Shown here in pieces: positions 1 to 10,250 of a stretch of 64,000 bases of DNA. The stretch's first letter is position 1. Each line of letters starts with the position of its first letter. Source of the stretch: Sporothrix humicola (taxonomy: Eukaryota; Ascomycota; Sordariomycetes; Ophiostomatales; Ophiostomataceae); NCBI GenBank assembly GCA_021396245.1, contig WNYE01000008.1, forward strand, positions 186,001 through 250,000. The letters run 5' to 3'. The notes below the pieces were generated by a model. It made no database searches. It had not been told where the DNA came from and worked only from the letters and a program-made list of their open reading frames with translations. The position numbers and the translations under genes are program-made.

Positions 1-366
1 CACAACGTCTTCGGACAGACTGGAGCGGAAACTGCCGAGGACGTTGATGGTCCGAGGAATGCCGTTGAAGCCGATGCACTTGAGGCCGATTTCGCGTATC
101 AATTCTGCAGAGGCGACGGGCGACAGCGTCGACGTCTGCTGGTCAGAGGCCACGCGCCAGAGAACGGCCAGCGCATCGGGCGAGTTGAGCGTGATCGTGG
201 CGGCTGCCGAGAACGTAATCCACGGCTGGCTGCCAATGTTCTTCTTTGCGGCATCACGTGCAATCGCCCGGTACACGTCTGCAATGCGCGGCGGTGCTGC
301 CGTCGGCCCAGGGCGCGCAGAGGGCGCGTTGATCAGCGCCTTGAGCGACGCAGACAGCTTGGACAT
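1..366 (-). CDS. AhpD-like superfamily protein, partial (C-terminus cut by window edge)
   Basis: An ATG at 366-364 opens a frame that runs leftward to the window edge with no stop, giving about 122 residues. It starts MSKLSASLKALINAPSARPG and ends with a helical segment containing REIGLKCIGFNGIPRTIN. From memory, this pattern resembles the fungal AhpD-like/carboxymuconolactone decarboxylase-like family, whose proteins are all-helical. The biochemical role of the fungal clade is not established as far as I know. Only one Cys (in LKCIGFNG) is visible in this part, so a CxxC peroxidase centre cannot be shown here. The gene is transcribed divergently from BOS1. No intron is needed in the visible portion. 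Family assignment is moderate; the start is well supported because the open frame and homologue-like N-terminus coincide. Confidence 0.6.
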   Translation of the reverse strand, partial: MSKLSASLKALINAPSARPGPTAAPPRIADVYRAIARDAAKKNIGSQPWITFSAAATITLNSPDALAVLWRVASDQQTSTLSPVASAELIREIGLKCIGFNGIPRTINVLGSFRSSLSEDVV

Positions 367-480
367 CGTGGCGGCGGTTGCTCGGCGATTCGGCGATGCT
401 CGGCAAGCTGGTTCCTTGTGCGTGGGAGAGTGTAAGATGATGGTCCACACAAGGCTCGGCTTAAGATGTGGTGTTGTTGG

Positions 481-486
481 CACGTG
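481..486. promoter_or_regulatory. E-box CACGTG, copy 1 in divergent promoter
   Basis: CACGTG in the context GCACGTGAT, about 115 bases upstream of the AhpD-like ATG. Basic helix-loop-helix factors of the Cbf1 or SREBP type bind this core. Occupancy is inference. Confidence 0.3.
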
Positions 487-774
487 ATGTGCACTTTGAT
501 TGTGTTTTGCTGTCAGGGTCCTGGCAGAAAGAAGAAAGAAGAAAATGACGCTCAAAATGTCTCGCAAAGCAGTTAAATACGACGTCGACGATGCGCTCGC
601 ACGCAAGACACAGATCCGATGTTCGCCATCCCAATGTCGGATCCAATTGCCGACCTGGGCTCTATGCTCCGTATTTCCACCAAAGACGGCAGCTATTTGC
701 AGCTGTCGCGGAAACAAGTGGAGCCGAAAGAGGAAAGTGTGGGGTGTTGTTGCTGAAGGCAAAGGCAATCACCG

Positions 775-780
775 CACGTG
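775..780. promoter_or_regulatory. E-box CACGTG, copy 2 in divergent promoter
   Basis: Same nine-base context (GCACGTGAT) and orientation as the copy at 481, 294 bases away. It lies about 430 bases upstream of the BOS1 ATG. Confidence 0.3.
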
Positions 781-1210
781 ATAGGACATGTGGAAAGAAA
801 TACAAGACCATCTAGGAAGGCGGTCAAAGGATACCTGGTAGGAGCTCAGCATTCCTGGCAGAATTAGCCCCACAGAATTTGATTTACCGCATGGCCAGAG
901 CTAAAGCACCTCCAACCATAGGATTATGCCACGATTGCCTCCAAAAAAAGGCCAGAACACAGACAAACGATCAACGACAAACACGGCTACGTCAGATCCC
1001 CCAACACCACGATTTACGGGTTGGCGAAAACAGATCATCATCCACCCGTCCTCAGAACCACAGACGCTACAATAGGCCTCGGGCTTTTGAAAAACAAAGG
1101 AACGTGCAAACGTAATACTTAGCCTTGCGCCTCGACAACCACAATCGTTAACCCCTTTTAACTCCTTTCTTTATCACGAGTCGCCCTTTGACGGCGAATA
1201 CACACTCACA

Positions 1211-2067
1211 ATGGTAGGAAGCTCTCCTCACCTTGCAGATCACACGATCGCATGCGATATTTCTGCGCCACGATACTGACAACCGTCCAGAACACCGCAT
1301 TCAACAGCGCGCTCAAGCAGAGCACGGCCATCCGCAAAGACCTCTCCTCCCTCTCCTCAGCACTCGGCACCGACCCGTCTGCACCACCACAACATCACCA
1401 GCAGCCAACCGTGTCTGCCGCCGCCTTTGGTCAGCTCTCCGCCAGTCTAACCGCCTTTACGCGCACCGTCGACGAATACAATGCCCTCGCCAAGCAAGAA
1501 CTCAACCCAGCAAAACAAGAAAAGGCCTTTGACCGCATCCGCAACTTCCAGACCGAGCTCGGCGAGTTCCGCGCACAATTCGACAGCCTGAAAGCCGCGC
1601 GCGAAGAGGCCGCACACCAGTCCAACCGCAGCGAACTGCTGGGCCGGCGGCCGTACACAGCAGGCACACCCGAGAACCCCTATGCGACAGCATCGTCAAC
1701 AGCTGCGGCGAGCAGCAGCACAGGCTATGGCGCGCCCGGCGGCTCGGGCCACTCGAGGACAATGAGCACGGCCGAGGACCAGCGCGAGTCGCACGCGCTG
1801 CGCGAGCAGAGCTTCTTTGCCAACACGAACACGGCGCTGGACGAGTACATTGCGCGCGGCCAGGCCGTGCTTGGCGATCTGAGCAACCAGCGCGATATGC
1901 TCAAGAACACGCAGAAGCGCATGTACACAGTCGCAAACACTCTGGGCATCAGCGGCGACACGATCCGCATGATCGAGCGGCGGGCACGTGAAGACAAGTG
2001 GATCTTTTGGGCGGGCGTCGTGGTGTTTGTGCTCTTCTGCTGGCTCTGCTTGCATTACCTGCGGTGA
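1211..2067 (+). CDS. BOS1: Golgi/ER Qb-SNARE Bos1
   Basis: Bos1 (GOSR2/membrin homologue) is the Qb-SNARE for vesicle fusion between ER and Golgi. The first coding exon is only the ATG at 1211-1213. An intron (1214-1290, donor gtagga, branch ctgac near 1276, acceptor ccag) follows at once, and exon 2 runs 1291-2067, giving 259 residues. The spliced start reads MNTAFNSAL, the N-terminus expected for fungal Bos1. Residues about 1-130 form the helical N-terminal region, including an AKQEL..AKQEKAFDRI segment. A linker rich in Ser/Ala follows, then the SNARE helix (about 175-230, with the central Gln in SNQRDML). A single C-terminal membrane anchor is IFWAGVVVFVLFCWLCLHYL. Length fits the family. 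A downstream in-frame ATG would lose little but would not match the family start. Confidence 0.88.
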
Positions 2068-2376
2068 GAGTATTGGAGTTGTACTTTTTTAAATCCTTCT
2101 TTTGCCCTGGCTGTTAGGTGGGATGTCGTTGGAGGTCTGTTTGCGTCACATTGCAGCAGGTTTGCTGCTTTCGGTACTTCAGCGCGGCGTTCTTTGCTTT
2201 TTTTATACTCGCTTTCCCGGGTTCTTTCACAATTTTGCCCTCCTAGGAGGCCTTCTTTATAATTCTAGTCTTTTCGGCCATCGTCAAGGATGTCCTTGTT
2301 ATAACATAAATAGAGAACACGACGGTCTAATTTGATACCGAAAGAAATGCTTGATAGAGACGCAAAAGAAATACCG

Positions 2377-3327
2377 CTACTTGCCCTGCCATTCTTCCTT
2401 CAGAGCTATCGTAAAGACGACAGACCGGTTCGTCAGCACTTCGACCACCTGCGTCTCCGGCAGAACATGGTTGCTTGTGGACATCTGACCACCAAACTCT
2501 GTTGGCCAGTCCGTAATATCCCATTCGAGGCCTGACGTCGTGATGATGCTCGGCCCTTGCATCGGTAAGATTCCAATGTGCTTGGCAAACACCTCCTCGG
2601 TCGGCTCGCCATCTCCGGCTCGTTCGCGGACGTGTATACGGTGCTTGCCGGGCAGCAGCAAAAACGTCAAGCTGTCGTTAGTCAACAAGAACGTGCTACC
2701 GTACACGGTGTTTTCGTTTTCGTCCGACCAGTCGATGCGGTAGTTTCCGCTTGTTGCATCTCGCCTCCGCTCATCAAACAAGTAGAGATGATGCAGTTGG
2801 CTGACACCTTGATCCACGCGACCGCCGAGTCCGCCCAGAGCGACGATATCGATCCCCGGTCTCCGGTCACGCACAAGCTTCACGGCTTTGGTGAAGTCGG
2901 TCGAGTACTGGTTGCTGTCGTGGATGACCTCTGTGCTCTTGCCATCCGTCTCAGTCTCAAAATATTGTTGGACGTCTGGCCGCAGCGAGTCTAAGTCGCC
3001 GACGATAACGTCCAGGTCCTTCTATAGGAATGGTCAGCGAACGGAAAAGGCCGAGTTGATATAGGTGAAAAGTGTTTCATGCCGGTGACATACATAGTCT
3101 CGCCCTGCAGCCTCCCGAACGTCGTGGAGCTGGTTTGCCCCGCCGTCTGCTGCTACTCGGTATTGTGCACTGTGCCATACCTGCTGGACAGGCTCCAGGC
3201 CCGTCAATGGCTGGTTGAGAACGACGACTGCATGTGGTTTTGCTACACTTCGTGGTTTCTTTTGGAGAAGACGGGCTGGAAACCACTCAAAGGCGGGCGT
3301 TGCAGTCTCTGTCGAGCTTGAAGCCAT
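2377..3327 (-). CDS. THI80: Thiamine pyrophosphokinase
   Basis: Transfers pyrophosphate from ATP to thiamine to make thiamine diphosphate, in the cytosol. ATG at 3327-3325. Exon 1 is 3327-3094, the intron is 3093-3022 (gtatgt...tatag, 72 nt), and exon 2 is 3021-2377, for 292 residues. Visible family motifs are VVVLNQPL (N-terminal strand), ADGGANQLHD, VIVGDLDSLRPD (formed right after the splice), SNQYSTDFTKAV, and VALGGLGGRVDQ in the catalytic domain. A C-terminal beta-rich thiamin-binding domain follows, with PGKHRIHV and GPSIITTSGLEWDI. The splice joins GRDY to KDLDVIVGD in phase and restores the expected spacing between the ADGGAN and GDLDS motifs. It is convergent with BOS1 (about 310 bases between stops) and divergent from MIA40. 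No thiamine riboswitch was recognised in the leader. Confidence 0.9.
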
Positions 3328-4212
3328 TCTACCTGGCTATAAGTGTGGAGGGGCAAAGTAAGGGAAATAGGCGAGCAAGGTGATCTTATTCGAGACAATA
3401 TGACAGCGTTTGGTTGAGATTGCCAGAAAGAATTTGTTTATGCAGTTGACAGCTTTTGCGCCGAGCTAGGCATCACATACTTAGTATTGCTGCGAAAGCA
3501 CCTTCCTGGCGGGACATTTGAGATAGGCGATTATTCTCTTGCAGATTTACCCTCACTCGCCTCACAACTGAATTAGGAAGGAGTGGATTAACTGCGTATC
3601 AAATGCCAGCACCACTCAAGCAAAAGCAAAATGTTTTCCCAGATTTTATTCTGAGAAATTCATGTCTATATTCAAACATGACATGTCAATTCAACACAAT
3701 AAACCCAATTCACGATCTTTGAGGCACAGATGTCGCATCCTTGTTCTGCATTACGTCGTTGCGGATCGTGCCTTCCTCACCCACGCGACAGTGCTGCAGG
3801 CACCACCTTGGCCCCAAAGCCAAAATTTTAGGTCCCAGCCAGCCAATCACTCGCCCGGATGGCGGCGGAAACACAGGAAAGACAGACAGTGCTCAGCGCA
3901 TTCTGGCCCAGTTTTCCTTTGTTTCCGGCCAGCATGCTGACCAATTCGGCTCTGTAAATTTTTCGGAATAGCTCTTCAGATTTCATCCTCTCACCATTTT
4001 CGCATAGCTGCACTTTCTCGAATTTTGAAAACGCGACATTTACCTTTCCACTCTTTCGACCCTTTTCCTTTGTCCCCGGCATTGCGCGCATTCTTTCGGC
4101 TTTCTTTCTTTCGTCCTCTTAATCAATTCATCTTTTGTTTTCTTTCATCTTTTCTTCTTGTACAATAATTCTTCTCCCCTTTTTTTCCTTCTCACAATCC
4201 CACAACTCCACA
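3328..4212. other. Divergent intergenic region between thiamine pyrophosphokinase and MIA40
   Basis: About 885 bases with no supported gene. The final 200 bases before the MIA40 ATG are strongly pyrimidine-rich (CT-rich leader). Nothing else was recognised. Confidence 0.6.
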
Positions 4213-5343
4213 ATGTATCGCGCGTCATTACGCTCTTCGGCGCAAATCGCCCGCACCCTGCGCCACCCGGCCGTGTCCGGCAATGCTCGCCGGTTTGCTT
4301 CGACATCAGCCGGCAGCAGCGGCACGTGGAAAGGCGCCGCAGCCCGCTGGGGTGTCGCCGCCGCCGCCCTCTACTGGTACAACACGAGCCCGATCTTTGC
4401 CGACGAAGCGGCGCGCCACAACTCTCTGACAAACGGATCGACATCCTCATCAACGACGACATCAAACGACACTGCCACGATCTCCCCCAGTGACGACCAG
4501 TTCCGCACAGTCGACTCCCTGTTAGAAGAGAAGCAAAAGGCCGAGGCTGAGAAGAAGGCTGCGGCGGCAGCGAAGAGCAAGAAGGCATCTGCAAGCGACG
4601 CCGACTCCAAAGCCAAGTCGGCAGCTCCTCCCCCGGGCGGCGAGGGTGCGGCCGTTGTCGGCGATGGCTCACCAGAGGCACTGGAGGAGGAGGCCAGCCA
4701 GCAGGGCGCCTTCAACCCCGAGACGGGCGAGATCAACTGGGACTGCCCGTGCCTTGGCGGCATGGCTGACGGCCCCTGTGGTGAGGACTTTAAGGCGGCG
4801 TTCAGCTGCTTTGTCTTCTCGACCGAAGAGCCCAAGGGCATGGACTGCATCGACAAGTTCCAGTACGTCACAGAAACGTCCCTCTAATATTTATTTCAGT
4901 CAATTTACTAAAAAAAAAACAGGCATATGCAGGATTGTTTCCGCAAGTACCCCGAGATCTACGGCGCCGAGCTTACCGACGACGAGGAGGGTGGCGAGAA
5001 CGCTGGTCCCGACGACCAGAAGCAGGCCGGTGCTGTTGAGGGCGTTCCCGAGGGCGTCGCTGCATCCGAGTCTCAGTCTCAGTCTCAGTCCCAGTCACAA
5101 TCTGCCGATGTGAGCGCCCCCGCAGAGGCACACCCGACTGCCAAGAGCGATGCCACAGCCGAGAACATCACCTCAGCACCAGCGGCCAAGCCAAAGAAGA
5201 CTGCCAAGATCCCCAAGGACGAGGTTGTGCAGGCCGAGCCGGGCCAGTTCGATGCACCTACAGAGCAGAAGCCTGCCGAGGCTGTCGACGATAGCCATGT
5301 TCCTACGGCCGCATTCGACGCGACCGGCGCCAACAAGAACTAA
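4213..5343 (+). CDS. MIA40: Mitochondrial intermembrane space import and assembly protein Mia40
   Basis: Oxidoreductase that traps and oxidises small Cys-rich proteins in the mitochondrial intermembrane space, working with Erv1. Exon 1 is 4213-4862, the intron is 4863-4922 (gtacgt...aacag), and exon 2 is 4923-5343, for 356 residues. The N-terminus is an Arg/Ser-rich presequence followed by a membrane anchor (about 39-60, GVAAAALYWY). Then come an Ala/Lys-rich spacer and the catalytic Cys178-Pro-Cys180. The twin CX9C pairs are Cys189/Cys199 and Cys212/Cys222. The intron falls inside the second CX9C loop; splicing gives CIDKFQHMQDC with exactly nine residues between the cysteines. An acidic, Ser/Gln- and Ala/Pro-rich tail of about 130 residues follows the fold, longer than the core needs. 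The start is supported by the presequence and a CACA-ATG context. Confidence 0.93.
5068..5103 (+). repeat. Hexanucleotide microsatellite (tctcag)n within MIA40
   Basis: About six units encoding a Ser-Gln run in the acidic C-terminal tail of Mia40. The repeat is in frame, so unit changes alter only tail length. Confidence 0.8.
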
Positions 5344-5908
5344 GGAACGGACGACAGTGTGTGTTGAGTGAACGGTGGAACGACTACCATTTTGTACAAA
5401 ATCTAGACCGAAGACAAAAATCTGCATGGGAAAGGCACGCAGGCATGGGTGCAAGGAGCAACAAAAGAGTCACGAAAACCTTGAGGCAACCTGTGAGAAA
5501 GGCTGGATACACCCGCCTTTCTCTCTCGATTGCTATGTACACTCATGTATATGTATAATGCAGCTGGGGTAATCTTGTTGCATATAAAAGAGGATGTAGA
5601 TACCTGGAGAATAGACGATCCCTCTCATTTGTTTTTTTACTACAATATTCACATTTCACATTCACAAATTGCGTTAGTCCACTGAATAAGAGTTAAGAAA
5701 TAAGATCCAATTTGATGAAAAGCAACTAAACTAAAAATGTGATAAAATAAAAGCAAAAATAAAGAACAACTCCTGTTTTGCACAATCTGGGGGTATCATA
5801 AACTTTGAAAAAACAAAACAAGACTTGGAAGCAGCAAAGGCTTTCTTTTTTTTTTTTTTTTGGTGGATTTGAGGGTTTCAACTTTTTTTGGTGCTGCTCG
5901 TCTGAGAC
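5344..5908. other. Convergent 3' region, AT-rich
   Basis: About 565 bases between two converging stops. It is clearly more A/T-rich than the flanking coding DNA (5580-5830) and has a T homopolymer around 5847-5862. It is likely 3' UTRs and poly(A) sites; no gene is seen. Confidence 0.55.
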
Positions 5909-6835
5909 TTAAAAGTCAAAAGACAGCGCTGGTTTTACTGCCCCCTTCATCTTGTGCAAAACAGAGTGAACTTTGTGCGAATGCTTCTCCTTTGGAGTGC
6001 TGCTGACAGAGCCGTTTTGGCTAATCTCGCCAAACAGCGACTCCATAGGCAGCTTGTTCTCGCCAAAGCGAGCACGATCAGAGCCCTGCTTCTTGATATT
6101 GGACTGGAGGTGCGCCTGCCAAGTGAGGTCGGCAGGGCTGGACTCCACGCCAAAATCGTTATAGACACGGACTTGAGTCTCGCTGGACTTGTAGGCGGTG
6201 GAACAGTGCTTGCACCTACCAGAGCTGTGCTTCTTGGAGAGAATCTGCTCCTTGGTGATCTGGAGATGAGGGCACACCTGGATAGAGACAGATTTCTGGG
6301 AAGCGTCCAGCTGGTAGAGTGTCTGGAGAAGGAAGTGCAGACAGCCATCCACGTCCTTGACGACCTTGGGCGTGAACGAGTTGGGAAGCCCATCGGTGCG
6401 AGGCACCATAGAGATGGCTGTGGTGCGGGACATGGTGGTCCTGTCCGAAATGGCGTAGGCCTCAGTCAGCTTCTTGAGGTAGTCCATCAGGCTGCTGTTG
6501 CGGCCAGTGGCTGTGCGGGACAGGCGTGTGAGTTTAAGCGCCATTTGGATCTGGTGGTGGCCAAGACCAGACAAGTGCGTGGTGGTTTTGTGGGCGCACT
6601 GTGCCATTTTGATCTTGTGGTCTTGGCCATAGACCGATTCCATGCCCTTCGACAGAGGAACGTCGTTCGTGTCGACTTCATGGAGCAGCTCGCAGAGATC
6701 GCATGCAAGAAGCGATTCATACTTGCGAGCGCGTCTGGAGAGGTGCTCCATGGTATCGTCGTGAGACACATGGTCGTTGGAGTCTTCCACGTCAAACGTG
6801 TCGTCCATGTTGGTCATGAAATCCTGGAAAGCCAT
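5909..6835 (-). CDS. Uncharacterised protein with possible Cys/His metal site
   Basis: A single intronless frame with a true ATG at 6835-6833, 308 residues. I do not recognise the whole protein. The acidic N-terminus (FQDFMTNMDDTFDVEDSND) is followed by a helical stretch with a CDLC pair (about residue 45). A mid-region has many Ser/Thr and basic residues. The C-terminal third contains VCPHLQI ... CKHC ... VRVYNDFGVESSPADLTW. That C-P-H ... C-x2-C pattern followed by a (V)RVY-DFG-SP-D-x-W segment recalls the C-terminal region of some fungal F-box-type proteins, but no F-box is visible, so this is only a hint. The end is basic with no membrane segment or signal peptide. It sits in a relatively AT-rich interval with large flanking gaps. 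The complementary strand is also open over most of its length; codon usage and the ordered Cys/His pattern favour the minus strand. Confidence 0.6.
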   Translation of the reverse strand: MAFQDFMTNMDDTFDVEDSNDHVSHDDTMEHLSRRARKYESLLACDLCELLHEVDTNDVPLSKGMESVYGQDHKIKMAQCAHKTTTHLSGLGHHQIQMALKLTRLSRTATGRNSSLMDYLKKLTEAYAISDRTTMSRTTAISMVPRTDGLPNSFTPKVVKDVDGCLHFLLQTLYQLDASQKSVSIQVCPHLQITKEQILSKKHSSGRCKHCSTAYKSSETQVRVYNDFGVESSPADLTWQAHLQSNIKKQGSDRARFGENKLPMESLFGEISQNGSVSSTPKEKHSHKVHSVLHKMKGAVKPALSFDF

Positions 6836-8679
6836 TTTGAAGAAGATAGAAAATGGCAGGTAGGTTGCAGGATTTTTGTGTGCGAATTTCTGGTAGTTTC
6901 CCTAGGATAGGACAACTAGCAGAGAGCAGATGTTCGAAAAGAACGGTTGTATGGTTGGTAGCAGGAAAGCTGTGGTTGGTGAAAGGCGGGGTTGTCTGGA
7001 TCAGTCACTAAGTATGAGAGAGGCAGAGAGCTGTGGTAGGCCGATAGCCTGGGTTGTTCAGAAAAGTATGAATAGAGGAGAGAGTTTGAAATCTGGAATC
7101 GAGCGAAAAGTGCGAGGAGGGCCGGATACTTATAGACAGATGGTGGCCAGATGCCTGGGCTTAGGCATCAAGTTCGCCTTTAGTCTGTGACGTAGAGACT
7201 CGCACCTTCCGTGAGGGCGAAGCTACGCAGAGGCGATAGCATATACTCAGCACGTCCGTTGATGTACCATGTATCGTCAAAACACCTATGGTAGATTGCA
7301 CTAGCCTTGGTCTCGTGGCCAACCTTACGTTCACCTGCTAGCCATTCCACCCGTATGACTGTATTCCAACGTGCTGAGGAGGTTTTAGAATGTCATAAAG
7401 CGATCCATATGTTGCTTTCAGTGACTCCGACTATTGCACATAATTTAACTCTCCGATTTTGGAAGGTTCGAGGCGGCAGGTATGATCCTGGCCACAACCG
7501 TTCTTGGTGACGGCTGTTTTTATTCGAAAAACATACTTACAAAGCTCAAAACTGCCAGGCTGCAGTATATACAGTTCATATGCCTGGAAGATCTATTTCC
7601 TTTTGAAAGAATAAATTCCCCTGTTGAATACTCCCGTGTTAAGTTTTATTTTCTTCGTCAGTCGCGCCTTCCTGTATTTTGTTCGTGTAAGTGAGGTTGT
7701 TCTAGCCAATCACAGCAGAGCTCTCACAGGTAACAGAATCGCCCAAGGAAAGGTCGTATCACGTGTCGTATCACGTTTTTCGGTCTACCTGCTCAACGCT
7801 CCACTTCCTGATGTCTGCGATTTTGGCGCTAAGGCTCGCTGTGAGACCAGGCCCAGATCGCATCAGAGCACATGCTGGACGCAAAGAGCACCAAAAAAGA
7901 CCCGCCTGGCGGAGTACTTTGTCCAGTAAGGACCCATAACAATAGCCGATTGTGCGATTCCCTGCGCAGAACGACGTCATCGCCCAAAGCTCTTTGCAGC
8001 CCATTCATGCTCCTGCCATTTGCTGCCACCACCTCTCGCTTTGTTTGTCGTTCGTGCCTTCTTTCTGCGACGTCCATTCTGGCTTCGTTTTGTGTCTCGC
8101 ATTTCGCCTACTGCTCTTTCTGTGTATTTTTCTCATTAGTGCCCACAAACTGTCTCTGATTACGGTCGCTCCTGCTTGACAAAGTAAAAGAGAGCTCTCA
8201 TCAGCTATGTAGTTTTGTCTTTCCTAGGAAAATTTCGAGCAACCAACCAGTCGCGCTTGCCTTGATCCATGATAAAGAAACAAAAGCACCCCACCTGCCC
8301 GGGTGTGAAGTCACCATCTTGGCCCCGTAGCGGCCACCAATCCACACCCGGCCAGGCCCAGACCAAGGCATACACCATTTGGCGCTCGATTGCTTTGCTT
8401 CTGTCATACATGTACGCTTCTTTCTGCTTCTTCGCTTCTTTCCTCTTTCGTGCCCCTCCGAAAGCCAGGCGAGAATAAAAACTAAGCTTGTCCCATCCCC
8501 CTTTCTGTCCCGCATCCATCTTCTTTCTCCTCTCACACAATTACTTCAATCAACTTCAAAGGGCCAAATCACCTTTTCACATTTTCTCATTCTCTTGCAT
8601 TCGAGCCATTTCAAGCTCTCTCACACACCCTATTCAGACACAACACCTAGTGCCATCGCGCATTGTTCTTATCGCAAAA
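6836..8679. other. Divergent intergenic region and OM14 5' leader
   Basis: About 1.8 kb. The left part (6836-7700) is upstream of the orphan gene. A CACGTG E-box lies at 7760-7765 inside a TATCACGTG TCG TATCACG near-repeat. From about 8020 to 8680 the plus strand is pyrimidine-rich, as expected for the promoter and 5' UTR of the OM14-like gene, whose first exon ends at 8680. No coding gene is supported. Confidence 0.55.
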
Positions 8680-9554
8680 AGTAAGCACCCCTTGCCTGAG
8701 CTCTATTTTGCACCTCACTTCGCGATCTCTTGCGGTTCGAAGCCCAGCTACAAGCGCGCCGTGATACGAATTGCAATTTCACGCTGCTTTTATTCCATTC
8801 GCGCCTTTACTGACATTCTCCCCTCTTCGCGCAGTGTCGTACGCAGACGTTGCTTCCAAAGGCCCCAAGCAGACGCCCGAGCAGGTATGTTTAACCCCTC
8901 CCTTTCTGCGGCGGCGAACCAACAGCAATTCAACAGCACGATTGCGGCTTCCCGCTATTTCTCCCTTTTTGCGATTGAATACTCACATGTGTTCCCCGCT
9001 CCCCATAGGCTGCTGCACCTCAAATCCCCGAGGTCGAGAACAGCGAGTCCGTCGCCTCAACCACGTCATTCCCCGATGTTGACTCTCCGGATGTCCAGAC
9101 GATCGCTTCCTCCGACGCACAGGAACTGGTTGACTCGGTCAAGAGCGAAGCTGAGGATCTCACTCGCGAACTCGACAGCCAAAAGGCCAAGGCCGCCAGC
9201 ACAGCCAAGAACGCCAAGGAGAAGGTGAAGAAGGCCGCCGGCAAGACCAAGGACAAGGCCTCCGAAAAGGCCCGCGAAGCCGAGGCCCAGGCCAAGCGCG
9301 CCGACAACTGGCTGACGAAGCAGTTTGAGATCCTAGAGTCGGACCACCCCGCCGCAACAAAGGTGGCCGTGGTGGGCAACTTGGTTGCTGTTGTCGGTCT
9401 CGGTGCCTTCCTGGGCTTCCGCGCCTGGGGCCTGCACGAGCAGGGCCGTCTGGACTGGAAGAGCACCGCGACGGGTCTGGCCGTTGTTGGCGCCGTCGGC
9501 GTCGTCGAGAGCACACTTGCAAACTACTTTTACAAGGGACAGAAGAAGCAGTAG
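8680..9554 (+). CDS. OM14: OM14-like mitochondrial outer membrane protein; start codon split by an intron
   Basis: In yeast, Om14 is an abundant outer-membrane protein linked to porin and to cytosolic ribosome docking; that role is only inferred here. The coding sequence reads MSYADVASKGPKQTPEQ then AAAPQIPEVENSESV. No ATG precedes SYADV in the genome. A at 8680 joins TG at 8835-8836 across an intron (8681-8834, gtaagc...gcgcag, branch ctgac near 8810). Exon 2 is 8835-8884, intron 2 is 8885-9008 (gtatgt...catag), and exon 3 is 9009-9554, for 198 residues. After an acidic N-terminus comes an Ala/Lys-rich helical stretch (about 70-110). A C-terminal membrane domain has two hydrophobic segments (VAVVGNLVAVVGLGAFLGF and ATGLAVVGAVGVVEST) and ends YKGQKKQ. 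The SYADVASKGPKQ start matches my memory of filamentous fungal OM14 proteins. Confidence 0.78.
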
Positions 9555-10250
9555 TCTCGGATAGACTTCAGGGACGAGATGCTGTCTTGATGCTGGTCTA
9601 TTTGCGAGCATACTGTTCTTTTTCTCATTTTCCTTTTGTCGCATTTTCCTTTGGTCGTCTATTTTGAACAGCTCTGCATGTTCTGGACACAGGCGGTTTT
9701 CAGGGTTGGGAGGGATAGGGATTTTCATGTTTATGCATTTTGATCATTGTACTTTACTAGGAATCACTTCATTTTCGTTTGCGCGTTTCTGTTGGAGATC
9801 ATTCCACTCTATATCCAATAAATATGTGCATTTTTTGCATTGTTCCTCGCTGTTCACGACGCTCTAATATACAAGTTAAAAAAAGAATAAAACGCAAAAA
9901 GAAACGCGCCTGGACTGAGTAATCGCGTAGAGATAGATAATAGAACCAAAATGGGGTACCAGGCTATAAAAAAAAAAGTAAAACAATCACGGCGCAACAA
10001 CCAATGCACGCCTTCCAGTCTAAAGTAATACCACAAAAAGTAAGAGCTTCCGTAAGATGTGTATCGTGAACATCGCAAGGGAAAAAAAAAATCAAACAAC
10101 GTCGTTGCAAGAGAACAAAGAATGCAATGGGGAGAAGGGGTGTGCGTGGGATGAGACGAAAAGGCCCAAGAAAATGTAATGAGAATAAAAACCAAAAGTA
10201 ATGGAAAGAAGAACGCCTCAGAAGGAGAAGGCACTGCAGATGGTACAACC
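9555..10250. other. Convergent 3' region between OM14-like and Myb/SANT-like genes
   Basis: About 700 bases. It is T-rich after OM14 and A-rich toward the Myb-like gene, with A-runs near 9970 and 10081. Likely 3' UTRs; no gene is seen. Confidence 0.55.

Larger units (their letters stand above)
367..1210. other. Divergent intergenic region between AhpD-like gene and BOS1
   Basis: About 840 bases without a supported gene, lying between two divergent starts. It contains two copies of the word GCACGTGAT (E-box core CACGTG at 481-486 and 775-780). The last 100 bases before the BOS1 ATG are pyrimidine-rich. No other structure is seen. Confidence 0.6.

Noticed and set aside
5954..6910. Long open frame on the plus strand opposite the orphan gene
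   Set aside because: Its translation has no domain-like order; codon pattern and Cys/His motif favour the minus strand. Treated as an antisense shadow.
8731..8756. GGTTCGAA word like a tRNA B-box inside OM14 intron 1
   Set aside because: Flanking bases cannot pair as a T-arm and no A-box or cloverleaf is present.
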